In this document: positions 31,301-43,808 of the stretch, piece by piece
Layout: each line of letters starts with the position of its first letter
How positions within the stretch are numbered: position 1 is the stretch's first letter
Assembly (NCBI GenBank): GCA_027625915.1
Contig: JANTQA010000012.1
Location: 10,440,501 to 10,504,500, forward strand
Origin: Anaeramoeba flamelloides
Lineage: Eukaryota; Metamonada; Anaeramoebidae
Reading direction: 5' to 3'
Length of the DNA stretch: 64,000 bases
The notes under the pieces: generated by a model
The model's database searches: none
Told to the model about the DNA's origin: nothing
The model's input: only the letters and a program-made list of their open reading frames with translations
Made by a program: the position numbers and the translations under genes

Positions 31301-34300
31301 ATTTTTTTTTTTCTTCTTCTAATCGTTGTTTTCTTGCTTCTTTCATTCTTTGTTGTCTTTCTTCTTCTTCTCGTTGAATTCGTTTTTTTTCTTCTTCAGG
31401 ATCCAAGGGTTTTTCTTCTTCTTCTTCTTCTTTATCTGATTTGGGTTCATTTGAAGATCCAAATGCATTAAATCCAGATCCTCCTCCTCCTCCCATTTCT
31501 TCTTGCAGTTTTTTCATTTCTTCTTTGAATTTTCTTTCTTCTTCTTCCATTAGTAATTTGTCTTTTTCAGCTTTGGCTTTTTTTTCTTCTAATAATTTTC
31601 TTTCTTCAGGATCCATTTCTTCTAATTTTTTTTTTTCTTCTTCTAATCTTTGTTTTCTTGCTTCTTCAATTCTTCTTTGTTGTTGTTCTTCTTCTTCTTG
31701 AATACTTTTTTTTTCTTCTTCAGGATCTAAGGGTTTGTTTTCTTTTTCTTCGGTTTTTTTTCCTCTTCCTTTTCCTCTTCCTCTTCCTCTTCCTCTTCCT
31801 CTTTTTTTTTTGCCTCTTCCTCTTCCTCGTTTGCCTCTTCCTCTTTTTTTTTTTCCTCTTCCTCTTTTAGGAGATGAGGTCGATGATCCAAATGCATTAA
31901 ATCCAGATCCTCCTGCCATTTCTTCTTGTAGTTTTTTCATTTCTTCTTTGAATCTTCTTTCTTCTTCTTCCATTAGTAATTTATCTTTTTCAGCTTTGGC
32001 TTTTTTTTCTTCTAATAATTTTCTTTCTTCAGGATCCATTTCTTCTAATTTTTTTTTTTCTTCTTCTAATCGTTGCTTTCTTGCTTCTTCCATTCTTTGT
32101 TGTCGTTCTTCTTCTTCTCGTTGAATTCGTTTTTTTTCTTCTTCAGGATCCAAGGGTTTTTCTTCTTCTTCTTCTTCTTTATCTGATTTGGGTTCATTTG
32201 AAGATCCAAATGCATTAAATCCAGATCCTCCTCCTCCCCCCATTTCTTCTTGCAGTTTTTTCATTTCTTCTTTAAATCTTCTTTCTTCTTCTTCCATCAA
32301 TAATTTGTCTTTTTCAGCTTTGGCTTTTTTTTCTTCTAATAATTTTCGTTCTTCAGGATCCATTTCTTCTAATTTCTTTTTTTCTTCTTCCAGTCTTTTT
32401 TTTCGTGCTTCTTCAAGTTTTCTTTGTTGTTCTTCTTCTTCTTCTTGAATACTTTTTTTTTCTTCTGTTTTTTTTGTTCTTCCTTTTCCTCTTCCTCTTC
32501 CTCTTCCTCTTCCTCTTCCTCTTTTTTTTTTACCTCTTCCTCTTCCTCGTTTGCCTCTTCCTCTTTTTTTTTTTCCTCTTCCTCTTTTAGGAGATGAGGT
32601 TGAAGATCCAAATGGATTAAATCCAGAACTTCCTCCTCCTGCCATTTCTTCTTGTAGTTTTTTCATTTCTTCTTTAAATCTTCTTTCTTCTTCTTCCATT
32701 AGTAATTTATCTTTTTCAGCTTTGGCTTTTTTTTCTTCTAATAATTTTCTTTCTTCAGGATCCATTTCTTCTAATTTTTTTTTTTCTTCTTCCAATCGTT
32801 GTTTTCTTGCTTCTTCAAGTTTTCTTTGTTGTTCTTGTTCATTTACATTTGATGAAAAGGAAGATGAACCAAATGTATTTGAATTCCCAAAGGAATCTAA
32901 ACTATTTGTAGCTTTTTTATTCAAAGAAGACGAATCATTATCCTTCTTATTGTTTTTTTTTTTATTTTTCTCTACCAAATTTCTATTTTTTTTTTCAAGT
33001 TTTGTTTTTTCTTTTTCAAATTTATTTTTTTGCTTTTCCATATTTATTTCATTTTTGGAAAATTGCTTTTTTAACCTTTGAATTTCTTTTTCTAATTTCT
33101 TTTTTTCATTTTCAATTTTCTTTTTTTGTTCCTTTATTTGTTTTTTTTCTTGATAAAATTCTTCTTTTTCATCCTCAAAATTCCTGATTTCAGACTGTAA
33201 TTCATCGTTTTGATTTTGGAATTTTTTTTTTTTTTTTGATAATAATTCTTTCTCACGTTCAAGTTCTTTTTTATCATTTTGTATTATTTCTTCTTTCTCT
33301 AGAATTTGCTTTTTGGTCTCTTTTTTTTCTTCAAGTTTTTGTTGGATCTGTTGATGTTCTTCTTCGGTTTGCCTTTTGATTTTTTCAACTTGCTCTTTTT
33401 GGTTATATACTTCTTCTTTTTCCATTTCAAGTTGTTGTAATAATTGGTCAATTTCTTTTTTTTTTGTATTAGTTTCTAAAGCTAAATTTTCTCTTTCAAT
33501 TTCGATTTGTTGTTTTTGTTCTTCAATAAATTTAAAGGCATCTTGTATTTGCTTGGCTTGTTTGATTTTTAATTTTTTTTTTTTCTCTAAATTTTTTAAT
33601 TTATTCTTGTTTCTTTTTTCAAGGTTTGGCACAACTTTTCGTATCTGTACAATTAATTCTTGGTTATCTCTTAAAATGGAAATATCATCATCGTCAATGA
33701 CAAATACTCTAGGAATTTCAATAGTCCTAATTCTGGAAATTAAATTATTTTCAATTCCCAATTTAGTGCAAATTTTGCTTTCTAAATATCCTATGGATGG
33801 CTCTGGCATAAACACTTGGATCATACAGTCTCCTCCTTCGAATTTTGATAAGTATTTACATAATTCTTCATTATAGATTTTATTTTCGTTTTCAAGTTCT
33901 TTGACAACTTCAACATGTAAAATTAGAGAGATCCCTTCCATTTCAGGATCCAAAAAAACTTGCTCACCCATCATACTATAATTGCTCGTATTGTCCACAA
34001 TGGATGTCACTTTTGAATTTTGGGCATACAACAGAGAAACTTGTTCAATAATTCTCCGTTTGGCTCCAAAAGATCGGATCCCCAACTGCTCAAATAAAGT
34101 GTTTTCATCAAAAGTAATTAAATCGGTGCCAGTAACATGATTTTTTACAAAATTTGGGACAAATTCTTCCAAGCCTAAAGAATAAATCCAATCAGCCACA
34201 TCTCTTAATCCCCAACTCATCAATGGCTTTCTATTTAATCTTTTTAAATTCCCTGGCTTGTATCTAAAACTATTGTTATGAATTTGTTCCGAATTCATTC

Positions 34301-35865
34301 CAATTTGTTGTTGCTGTTGTTGCTGTTGTTGTGGTTGTTGTTGCTGCTGCTGCTGTGGTTGTTGTTGTTGCTGCTGCTGCTGTTGTGGTTGTTGTTGTGG
34401 TTGTTGAATTTGCTGGTTGCCATAAATTTGTGGCTGATAAATAGGATAAGGAATTGGGAAAGGATACATTCCTCCTCCAAATTGCATTCCTCCTCCTTGT
34501 TGTTGTTGTGGAAGTTGCATCCCACCTTGTTGTAATTGGTTAAGTGGTAACCCTTGGTTTAAGTTATTATTTTGGTTTTGATCTTGATTTTGGTTTTGGT
34601 TTTGTTCTTGATTTTCATTTCCATTTCCTTGATTTTGATCTTTTGGTAATTCATCATTTTTTGGTTTTTCGGGGGCTTTTTTTTCTCTTTTATACTTTTC
34701 AGGGTTTGTAAGCGCATCAATACACTTTTTACGTTTGAACCTTTCTGCCAAATGTACAGGCGATTTGTTATAAGCGTTAATTATTTGTTTTGCTCCTTTC
34801 TCCAGGAGAGCAATAACACCATCAAGATTTCCCCTAAAGGCTGCTTTATGGAGTGGTGTGTTTTTGTCATTATCCTCAGCATTTGGGTTTGCTCCTTTTG
34901 ATAATAACTAAAAATATTTTGTGTGAGGAGAAAAAATTAGACAAAATAAAAAAAACAAGAAAAAAATGAGAAGATAAGGAATTGGTTCATTCATTGTTCT
35001 TTTTGTAATTTGGTGTTGAGTATTTTAATCCCAATTTGCGTGTTTACTAAAATTTTGAAAACGTTATTCTTCGGTTAAGGTTATTTAAAAAAAAAGTGAA
35101 AACAAGAAAGTTTTAAAAAGTGTTTTTTAAAATGGTTTACAATCTGGTCCTTGATAGGAAAACACAACACTATTTAAAACCAATGTTTTTCACTTTGGTA
35201 TAAAATGTCTTTAAATCTGAGGCTAAATTTTTTAAAATAAACAAAATTATTTTTTGATGGTGGTTTTTGGTTTTTTTTTCTTTTTCTTTTTTATTTTGTA
35301 GTTTACTGTTTACTTCCAAAAATCAAATTAAAACTTTTCTGTAGTTTCATTTTTTAAAAAAAATAACTGACGAAATGTGAAATCAAAGTAATAAGATTGA
35401 AAATTATTAAATCTTCTTTTAGGAAGGGAAAAAATGTTTTGGTTTTTTTTGAGAATAAGAAGAGTCTCTTTTCTTTTTTTTTTTTGGGTTGTTTCGAATG
35501 AATACAAACAATAAAATTTGTAAGTTGGGTAATGTGGTTTAATTCAAATAGGTTTATATTTTTTTTGATTTCAAAAGTTTGGTCATTTTGGATATTTTTT
35601 TCTTTCTTTGTTCTTTTTTTGTTTTTTTTTGTCCAAAGGAAAATTAAAATTTTTGATTGTTCCAAGAGGAAAAAAAAGATAAACTAAAAAAAATATTAAA
35701 GGAAATGATTACAAAATCGATTGTTTCAATTGCCTCTCTATTCTGGCAAGCGTGGTGTAAAGGTGTCATTCCTTTGCCATCTTTTTGATTGACATCACCA
35801 CTACCTAAAAATTTTTTAACAGCTGCAAGATCTCCTGCCCGTGCAGCTTCAAAGATGTTAGACAT
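28332..35865 (-). CDS. Ankyrin-SAM-coiled-coil protein with eleven alternating C-terminal repeats
   Basis: Exon 1 is 35713-35865 and exon 2 is 28332-34907 (phase 0; donor TTT^GTAATC, acceptor TTTTTAG), giving 2,242 residues. The join reads TIDF-LLSKGANPN, a clean ankyrin repeat. Domains: ankyrin repeats about 1-125 (GMTPLHHAC, NTPLHKAAFRGN, KSPVHLAERF); Pro/Gln/Gly-rich linker about 130-255; SAM domain about 280-346 (WGLRDVADWIYSLGLEEF, GIRSFGAKRRI), usually for oligomerisation; ubiquitin/RA-like segment about 408-478; long coiled coil about 480-750; then eleven copies of a charged helical repeat (about 55 conserved residues, EEMDPEERKLLEEKKAKAEK) with alternating tails. The C-terminus is acidic and Ser/Gln-rich. 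It is probably a scaffold; ankyrin and SAM parts point to protein binding. The KRGRGK tracts resemble AT-hooks or RGG motifs, so nucleic-acid binding is possible. No named family is recognised. Confidence 0.9.
28820..32860 (-). repeat. Hierarchical tandem repeat array coding for the eleven-copy region
   Basis: Each unit has the same helical core followed by one of two tails. Type A has GFNAFGSS-SSPKRGRGKKKRG (five copies); type B has GFNAFGSSNEPKSDKEEEEE (five copies); the last unit has a unique tail. From the N-terminus the order is A B A B A B A B B A and terminal. Landmark spacing for B tails is 324, 762, 747 and 747 bp, so A+B pairs are the higher-order unit, with one extra B copy. Near identity of codons between copies points to recent duplication or conversion. 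Confidence 0.9.
34300..34410 (-). repeat. CAA/CAG tract encoding polyglutamine
   Basis: Mixed CAA and CAG codons encode runs of Gln broken by Pro, just N-terminal to the SAM domain. On the plus strand it appears as TTG/CTG repeats. Confidence 0.85.
34908..35712 (-). other. 805-bp intron of the ankyrin-SAM gene
   Basis: The donor is TTT^GTAATC at 35712 and the acceptor TTTTTAG at 34908 on the minus strand. Phase is 0 and the join falls within an ankyrin repeat. No other gene or repeat was recognised inside. Confidence 0.85.
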
Positions 35866-36529
35866 TCAAAAAAATGTAATACAGATTTAATTTTAATATC
35901 CAAAGAATATAAGAAGAATTATCGGGATCGAATTATAAAGAAGGACTAAAAAAAAAAAAATGTAAAAAAATAAATTAATTTTTTGTGATTTAATTTATTT
36001 AGAATGATAGACCAAGTTATATATTGCAGAAGAAACCAAGAAAAGAATTCTAAAGTAAATTTAAAAAATTATTGGACAGAGGATTCACTTGATTTCCTTT
36101 TGGTATTTGATTTTTGATCATCTTATTGAACCCTACATTTTTTTTTTTATACTTTGTTTTTTCAAAAAACACTTAGAGGATATTTGCATTAGCATAAAAT
36201 ATTTCAAATTATTGGAAAGTTTTTCATTGTACTCCAATTAATTAACAATGCTCTCTCTAATTTTATCAGAAAAAATATTTTCACAGGTAATTTAGAAGTG
36301 AAATTAAATACAATTTTAAATAAACGTTAATAATTTTTTGAATTAAATTTTGGAAACATTTTTTGTGAAAAGAATCTCACTTTCCTTGGATTCATTGGAG
36401 GGTTTTGTTTTTTGTTTAATAAGAAAGTAACAAAAGATTGATATTATTAAAATAATAAAGGATGTTTGTGTAAATTTCTAATTTTTTTTAGATTGTAATC
36501 GAGAATTAATAATCACTGATCTATTGATA

Positions 36530-36610
36530 TAATAAATACTGTTAATTTTATAATAAAAAGATCAATATTTTCAGTCAGCTTTCCAAAAAAAATCACATCC
36601 GAAGAATTAA
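36530..36610 (+). repeat. Repeat family T, single copy
   Basis: TACTGTTAATT, then AATAAAAAGATCAATATTTTCAG and TCAGCTTTCCAAAAA match, with moderate divergence, the arms of the foldback at 51.34-51.74 kb. No coding capacity. Confidence 0.5.
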
Positions 36611-37394
36611 AATATATTAAAAAAAGTCCCCAATTCTCAAAAGGGTAAATTAATGAACCAAGCTTTTTTAAGGAATTAAAAATTTGAAATGTTAGAGGAT
36701 TTTAAAACTCTTTATTTGGAAAGCACAATGAAATTTTTATTCCATTTATGTAGAAACAAATAGTATAATTATGTATTGTAAAAAATCGAAAAAATCCAAT
36801 ATGTTTTATGTTTACTGTTGTCAAAATAAAGCGTGCAAAAAAATATAAAGCTTGGTTCAAAATAAAAAGCGTGTTTTTTTGTTAAAGAAAACCTATACAT
36901 TAACCAATCAAAGAAACCAATAATAAACCCAAAAAAAATATGGTATTGGTTTCTTAAAGTTTTATTATTTAAAAAGAAATTCTAAAAATAAAGGATCAAA
37001 TTGCAAAATTTATCTCAAAAAATAGAGTAAATTTTTAAAGAAAATTTTAATCATAAAAAACAACAAAAAATTTCAAAAAAATTGAGAATATTATGGAAAA
37101 TTTTCAACTATTTGCCTTAATAATTTAAATTTTACTGAAAATAACCAGTACTTTACTTTCAAAATTGATTTGGGCTCAGGTATACTATTTGGTAGTAGAT
37201 TGGATGTTGCCTTGGAACAAGAATAAAAAAAAGCACGGATAATATTTTGAAACACGGATTATAGTTGTTGTGCACGCATTATTTTGATCACTGTAGTTCC
37301 AAAGAAAAAGGAGTCTTCTTAAAATTTCGGAAAAATAGTATAAAAAGTGGAGACAAAAAACTGAAAACAGATTTGTAATTGGGAACTTAACGAA

Positions 37395-37565
37395 AAGTAA
37401 GATCTTTTAATATAAGAAACAAATAAACTTTAAAGACTAATTTACTTTATATTATAGACCAAATCAAGAAAATTATTTATATCTCCTTTTTCATGCAAAT
37501 ACAAGAGATTCAATTGGTTTGGAGATCTCAAAAAGATTAAAAATTTTTAACAAACATGTATAAAA
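37395..37565 (+). repeat. Dispersed repeat family S, copy 3
   Basis: AGAAACAAATAAACT, TTATATTATAGACCAAATCAA, a TCTCCTTTTTCATGC block and TTGGTTTGGAGATCTC align with 12885-13050. No coding capacity. Confidence 0.45.
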
Positions 37566-38133
37566 ATTACATTAATATCAAAAAGATTAAAAAATACAAT
37601 AAAAAGGTAAAAACTTTAAAAATATATAAATAATTATTCAATTTATTTTTTAATTGATCTAAAAATTAGTTGAACGAAAGATAATAGGTGAAAAATTTTT
37701 TTATTTTAATTGGGTTTTCAAGCCACATATAGAATTCATTTCAAAAAAATTTTGAAATTTTTTTATAAAAATCAAAAAAATTATCTTTGAAGAGTCGAGC
37801 TATTTGTTAATTGACAAAATCAACTGAAGTTAAATATTATTACTGATTGGGTCAATGACTATGGTAATTATTTTAAAATATGTTTATTAGAATATTTCCC
37901 AAAAATGAATTAAAAAATAGTATTTTTTTTTTATAGAGAAAACAAGCTACAGCCAATTTCAATTATAAAAATGAATAAACTTGTAAAGATTTATACTATT
38001 TTTTAAACAATAAATACATTTATAAGTTTTTCATTTGATTAGAAAGATTATAAAGTTTAAAACCTTTGTTGTAATCTGTTTTTTCCATCATGGAGAATAT
38101 AGATTTATAATGACCAATTTTTGTAACATACAG

Positions 38134-38573
38134 TCTTTCCAAGTCTACCATAAAATTTTAAATAAAACACAATTGAGTTTTCTATTCTTATTATCTATTT
38201 TCAAAAAATTCTGAAATAAGAGTTATTATTCCAAAAAAAATTTTCAATAAATGAGCCAATTATTTAAAATTTGAAAAAACAAAAAAAAAATTGAAGATTC
38301 ATGAAGCAAATAAAAATATTGTTCAAAAATGGTAAATTTTTAAAGATCAGTAAATATTGATATTTTTTTTGAACTTCTTTGGACCAATAATTTTTTAAGT
38401 TTCATGGGATCTTGAATTTTTTTTTTGTTTTTTCAAATTTTAAATAATTGGCTCATTTATTGATTTTTTTTTTGGAATAATAACTCTTATTTCAGAATTT
38501 TTTGAAAATAGAAAATAAGAATAGAAAAATCAATTGTGTTTTATTTAAAATTTTATGGTAGCCTTGGAATGGC
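38134..38573. repeat. Long foldback element (about 172-bp arms, 95-bp loop)
   Basis: The left arm 38134-38305 and right arm 38400-38573 are inverted copies with roughly 90% identity by eye (CTACCATAAAATTTTAAATA; ATAAGAGTTATTATTCC; GAGCCAATTATTTAAAATTT). There is no coding capacity and no clear target duplication beyond a possible CAG. It is presumably a non-autonomous transposon or local inverted duplication. Confidence 0.85.
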
Positions 38574-40074
38574 AGTAGAAATTAATACTATTCAATTGAG
38601 ATCCGAAATTTTGATATATTTTATTAGAGTAAAAGATTCAAAAAGAAATAAAAAGTATTATTATAAAGAATCTGTTACTAAAAAATAACAATTAACAATA
38701 TTTGACTCTTAATATTAGAATAGAGTTTAATATGTCTATATAGATTAGAGGATTTGATGATATCTAGGCATAATTTACCTGAAAGTTATAAAAATCTGCT
38801 ATAATTTCTATCGAATCGCGATTTTTTAGAAAAAGAAGATGGTCAATATTATAAACGATGATGAAACAATTTGCAATATTCTATAAAATCACAATAATTA
38901 TTTAAAAAGTGTGATAAAAGTCAAAATATGACTTTTAAAGAGTAAATCGTGATATAATAGTTCAAATTTTTTGGCCTAATTTGCAAATATTTTTAAAAAG
39001 GAATTTTTTTTTGATCAAAAAACAGATGAGGTGAAAAATAATTATTCTTCGATAAAGAACAACAAAAAAAGATACTTGACTTAATCAAGGATCTGATCAA
39101 ATATTTTTATTGTATTTTCGTTTGATCAAGTTGACAAACCTATTGATCCTTGATAGATCAAGAACAGTAATAACTAAAGATAAATAAATATTTTTTCTAT
39201 CAATCGGGGTGTTTAAAATTTTTTTGAATAAGAATGAGTCTCTAAAACAACCTAACCCTTTATCTGTTTATTAAAGAATGTTTTCTTGGGTTAAAAAAAT
39301 TTCATTATTCTAGGATATTGAAAGAGAGTTGGATAACTTTCCAAAAAATTTCACTGCAACCTAGTCACAGTATCACCATTTATGAAGCTTTTTCGTTCAC
39401 TTGTTGTCTGATTATTCTTATTCTTATTCTTTAAGGATCTTTGTATAAAGCAGAAACCATACCTAGAGCTTGAAGATTTTGGCAGATAAATCAATAATAA
39501 GAAGAAAAATTACTCTTTCTTCTTGTTGGTTATTTAACTTATGAAGGTAATAAATCTCTATTTTAAAAAAATACATATATTTTATATTCAAGTACATTGT
39601 TGAAATCAGTTATTATTTGTTTGATCAGAAATTTCACATGAGATTTTAGTTTTTTAAACGTTAATTAATCGAAAAAATTTTTTTTCAACTAACAAACTAT
39701 CTCATTCCGTTTAAAATAGTTTTATGTCTTTCAAAACTTTCAAACAATTGAAGACAATTGTGAACACTTATAAATACTTTCCAATACCTTTAAAGGGGAA
39801 AATGTGTTTTAAAAATCTCAAGACTTTAAAAATAATATGAATGTTTGCAATATGTTTTCAAAAAATAATTTTCCATTTTTTGGGATATTTTTATAATATT
39901 GTAAAAATGTGGTATATCGTGGTTTTATTTTTTTTTTTTGATAAATTATGACTAGCCTTTATTTTTGATATTTATTTGAATTATTTGTTCATATTGTGAT
40001 AATACATGTTATCATAAAAGTCTCTACCGAACAATAAATTAGCCCCACCTTTTTGGAAAAGATTAGGTTATATA

Positions 40075-40700
40075 TAATAATATATATCCTTTAGTACCTA
40101 GAATTTACCAAAATTTCATCATATTTAATATAAAAGATTTATAATAATACTGATAAGTTAATATATTTATTTTCTTATTTTTCTTTAATCCAGATTTCAA
40201 TTCGACAAATAAGTCAAAATAATTCACATAAAATTCTTTATTTTATTGTGTTTTTAGTTTTGATATTGGGGAAAAAAAAAATTAATTATCTGTGCATTTT
40301 TTCAAAAAGATTTTTATTATTTTTTTTTTTAATTATATAGATGAGAAATTTTATTTTTATTACTTTAATTCTAAACATATAATTATTTGATTAATTATTT
40401 ATTAATTTTATTTATTTTTTTAATTTTACGATAAAAGGAGTCAATGAAAAAAAACATCAATTTGCAAATTTTTATTTTAATTTTCAGAATAAGTTTGAAT
40501 AAATATTGAATTAATTTAAAAAATGAAATTCATTTAGACTTGTGATCAGAATTTAATAATTACTAAGAATAATTTTTGAAAATGCAAATTCAATCAATAT
40601 AAATTACCCAAAAAAACAAATAATTGAAAATATAAAAAAATTCTAAAATAATTTTATTTAATATATTGGAATTAAATCAATACAAATATATTTATAATAT
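40075..40700 (+). repeat. Dispersed repeat family R, copy 1
   Basis: It aligns along about 600 bp with 45400-45990 (ACCAAAATTTCATCA, AATACTGATAAGTTAAT, TTTCTTTAATCCAG, TTTTGATATTGG, ATATTGGAATTAAATCAAT) and, for its first 150 bp, with the inverted copy at 52545-52725. All three copies are preceded by TA-rich sequence. No protein coding was seen. Confidence 0.6.
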
Positions 40701-41715
40701 AAAGTGATCAATCCTAAAATTTAAAAAAAATATATATAATAACTTATAAATATCCTTCAAAGAAATAAATTTAATCTTCAAAAGCAAGAATTATTTTTTT
40801 GAATTTTGTTATTAGTAAAAATTTGAAAAGAATATTTGAAAAATTCAAATTTTAAAATCTAAATTAATATAGATATTGGAAAATAACTTTTGGTATCTGG
40901 TCTTTTATTCAATTGTAATGTTAATTTTATACCTAGATTTTAAAAAGTCAAAAATAAGTAATCATTAAAATTTTAAAAAAAATCTTAATCTCTCTCAAAC
41001 TCTCGTACAAATCATTTTAATATCAATAAAATTATTTGTTGAAAAAAACTTCAAATTTGATAATGATAAAAAATAGTTTGTTTCAAATTTAATTTTTATA
41101 TTTTTATTTATTTTTAGATTTATAATCAAATAGAAATATTTTTTTTGAATAGTAATCAATACATATAATCAAATTTTCAATATAATATTAAAATATAATA
41201 GGTGTTTGATCAATTTTTTCTCAAAGTATTTGAGGGTATATTGGGGTACAAATGACCCAAAACAATTCTCAGTAAAGAACCCAATGTTTTAAACTTTAAA
41301 AATAAGAATTTTTTATTGTGTAGACAAACTTTTCAAAAAAAAAAAAAAAAACAGGGAAAATTCTTCTTGTAGGAAACTGTATCAGTATTGATCCATGAAC
41401 TTTATTAAAACTCAAAAACCATAATAAATATTTGTTCATCCTTTTTTAATAAAGAAAAATGCTAAGTTTTCCTGATCTTATGGAGAAACGTTCTCCCCTT
41501 ATTTTGAGTAATTTACAAAAGACTTGTTTTAGATTTTCATTTTTTTAAAAGGAAGAAGAGTTTAAAGAAATATAAAAAACCAATCACTTTTATCTAAAGT
41601 TTCAAAGTAAAACGTTTACAAACACTTTAAATATGAAAACTTTTTTCAGATTATAAATCATTTTTTCTTCTTTTTGTTTCTAACAAAAAACAAAATAACT
41701 TATTCCTTATTTTTA

Positions 41716-43775
41716 ATGTATGATTTGTCTGACACCGAAAGCGAACCTGACGAATTTTATACAGAAGAAGACTTTAAACAGAATGAAGACATTATATTAA
41801 ATAACATTTTTGATGATTTCTTGTTACGGGAAGTCTGTATCGAGAAACCAAAACACGAAAGCTTTTTTGATTTCTATCCAAATGAAATCAAAAGCCACTT
41901 ACTCTCTGTTGAAAGGAACATCCCAAAAAACAGTTCTATTCATAATTTATTGGGGCACTATTATTTGTATCTGGAAGACTATGTGCGATCTGAAGAGGAA
42001 TTTTTAAAGGCTGCCGCGTGGCTCTCTGGCACTGGCAAGAAAACGATCCGCAACACATCAAAGATCAATAAGGTCTTTGCCGAAATTAAATGCATGGAGA
42101 GTTATTGTGTGCTCTTACGGTTTGCCCAAAAGGTCTCTTTAGAAAGCCAGCAGCAGGTTGAAAGCTATGAAAAAGGGAAAGAAAGGAGATTAAAAAATGC
42201 AGCAGCTAAAAACAGATCGAGACTGAACGACAAGGACTTTTATTTCCTAACTCTCCGCAAAACAAAAAGTAATCAAAAAAAGAAAATTAATTTGAACCAA
42301 ATTAATTCCATTGTCTTCCAAAAGCAAATCGAACGGAAAATTAAAGAAAAGCAGGAAACTAATAAAAAAAAAAAAAAGTTCCATACACCTGATCATTTCT
42401 TTTTAAAAATGACTACAACCATTAGCGAATTATTTCTTCAAGGCGATCCAATCTTAAAAACCGTTATGGACGAATTGGTTCGGAAATTATCAAACCGATT
42501 CCAGAATTCATTTTCTGTCTGCAACTCACATGAATTTTTTAATCTGTTGGGCGTATTCAATTTGCTGCTCCACAAGCAAGAACTCGCGATCAATGTCTTT
42601 TCTTCTGCTTCCTCTGTGTTTCCAAGCTATTTAGACATTTGCAATAACTTGGGCGCCTGCTTGCTATCACGCTGGGAGGATGTTGAGCAGATCAAATTCT
42701 TGTTCCAAAAGGTGCTATTAAGTGACCGCGAGCACCCAGAGGCATTAAACAATTATGCCATCTTATTATTAACAGACACAACGCATGGGAAAAACAGGAA
42801 ACGAATTTCTCAGGCTATAGACTTCTATCGAAGGGCACTCTACCTCCAAAATTCCGCCGGGTATTGGTGTAATCTTGCCTCTGCCTACTGTCTTGGCGGG
42901 CAGGGGAAAAATTCAAGACTATGCTTCCATAAGGCGCTACAACTCGATCCCAAGAATTTAAATATTTTAAGAAACTATGTCAGGTTTTTAATGTTATTTG
43001 GTCAAAATTTAATCGCAGAAAAAATTGCAAAGTATATTTTAATCCAACAAATTAATGAATATGAAAATTTTGATGTTCTCGAAAACAAATTGAATATAAA
43101 AAAACAGCCTTTATCAAAAAAAACAAAATCTGATAAAAGAAAAAAGAAGAGGACGAAGAAAGGAAAGAAGAATGATGGCGATAGTGAGAGTGAAACGGAC
43201 GAAAACGACAAGGCGAGTATCGATTTGGAAATTATTCGAAGAAATAAAATTTTAGCTCGTGATTGGTTATTAATGGCTCAAATTTTAGCTGAAGGATCTA
43301 TTGAAAATGTGGAAGAAGACAGCAATGGCGAGGATGAAGAAATAAAAGGGAAAGAAGTCAAGAGTGAAAAAATGGAAAACAGAGAAGAAAATAAACTGGC
43401 AATTGATACTGAAACCAGTACAGAGAATAGCAATGTATCAAATTCTGATTCTGATTCTGATTCTGGCTCTGACTCTGATTCTGATTCTGATTTGGATTTG
43501 GATTCAGATTCAGATACATATACAGATTCGGATTTAGATAACAAAAGAAATAAAAATAAAGATAAAAAAAAGAAAAAGTACAAAACAACAAGGAAGGGGA
43601 AAAGAAGAAGAATTGCGATGAAAAGGAAAAAACGAAAAAGGAAAAGGAAGAAGGGAAAAGCAAAAAACATTAATATTGAAGATGCAGATAATGAATCAAG
43701 CGATTCGATTTCTGAAGAAAAGAGAAGGAAAAAAAAACAATTGAAAAAAAAATATATTGAAAAAAAAAAGAAAAT

Positions 43776-43808
<33 letters not shown>

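Larger units (their letters stand above)
35866..41715. other. Intergenic region, 5.8 kb, with a long foldback and dispersed repeats
   Basis: This lies between divergent genes, so both promoters should be here; none is recognisable. It holds a T-type repeat at about 36530-36610, repeat S copy 3 at about 37395-37565, the foldback 38134-38573 and repeat R copy 1 at about 40075-40700. The patch 39290-39500 has more mixed composition but no usable frame. Confidence 0.5.

Noticed and set aside
28660-33876. Many plus-strand open frames rich in Ser, Phe and Leu, such as those around 29113-29544
   Set aside because: They are antisense shadows of the minus-strand repeat protein and recur with its repeat period.
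37155-37230. Short coding-like frame reading GSGILFGSRLDVALEQE before a stop
   Set aside because: Too short to support, without start, acceptor or neighbours that look coding.
39290-39500. Patch with less AT-rich composition
   Set aside because: All frames are broken and no family motif is visible.
41674-41715. Extension of the TPR protein N-terminus upstream of ATG 41716
   Set aside because: The extension begins with TTG in a T-rich leader; ATG 41716 directly precedes the acidic, protein-like N-terminus.
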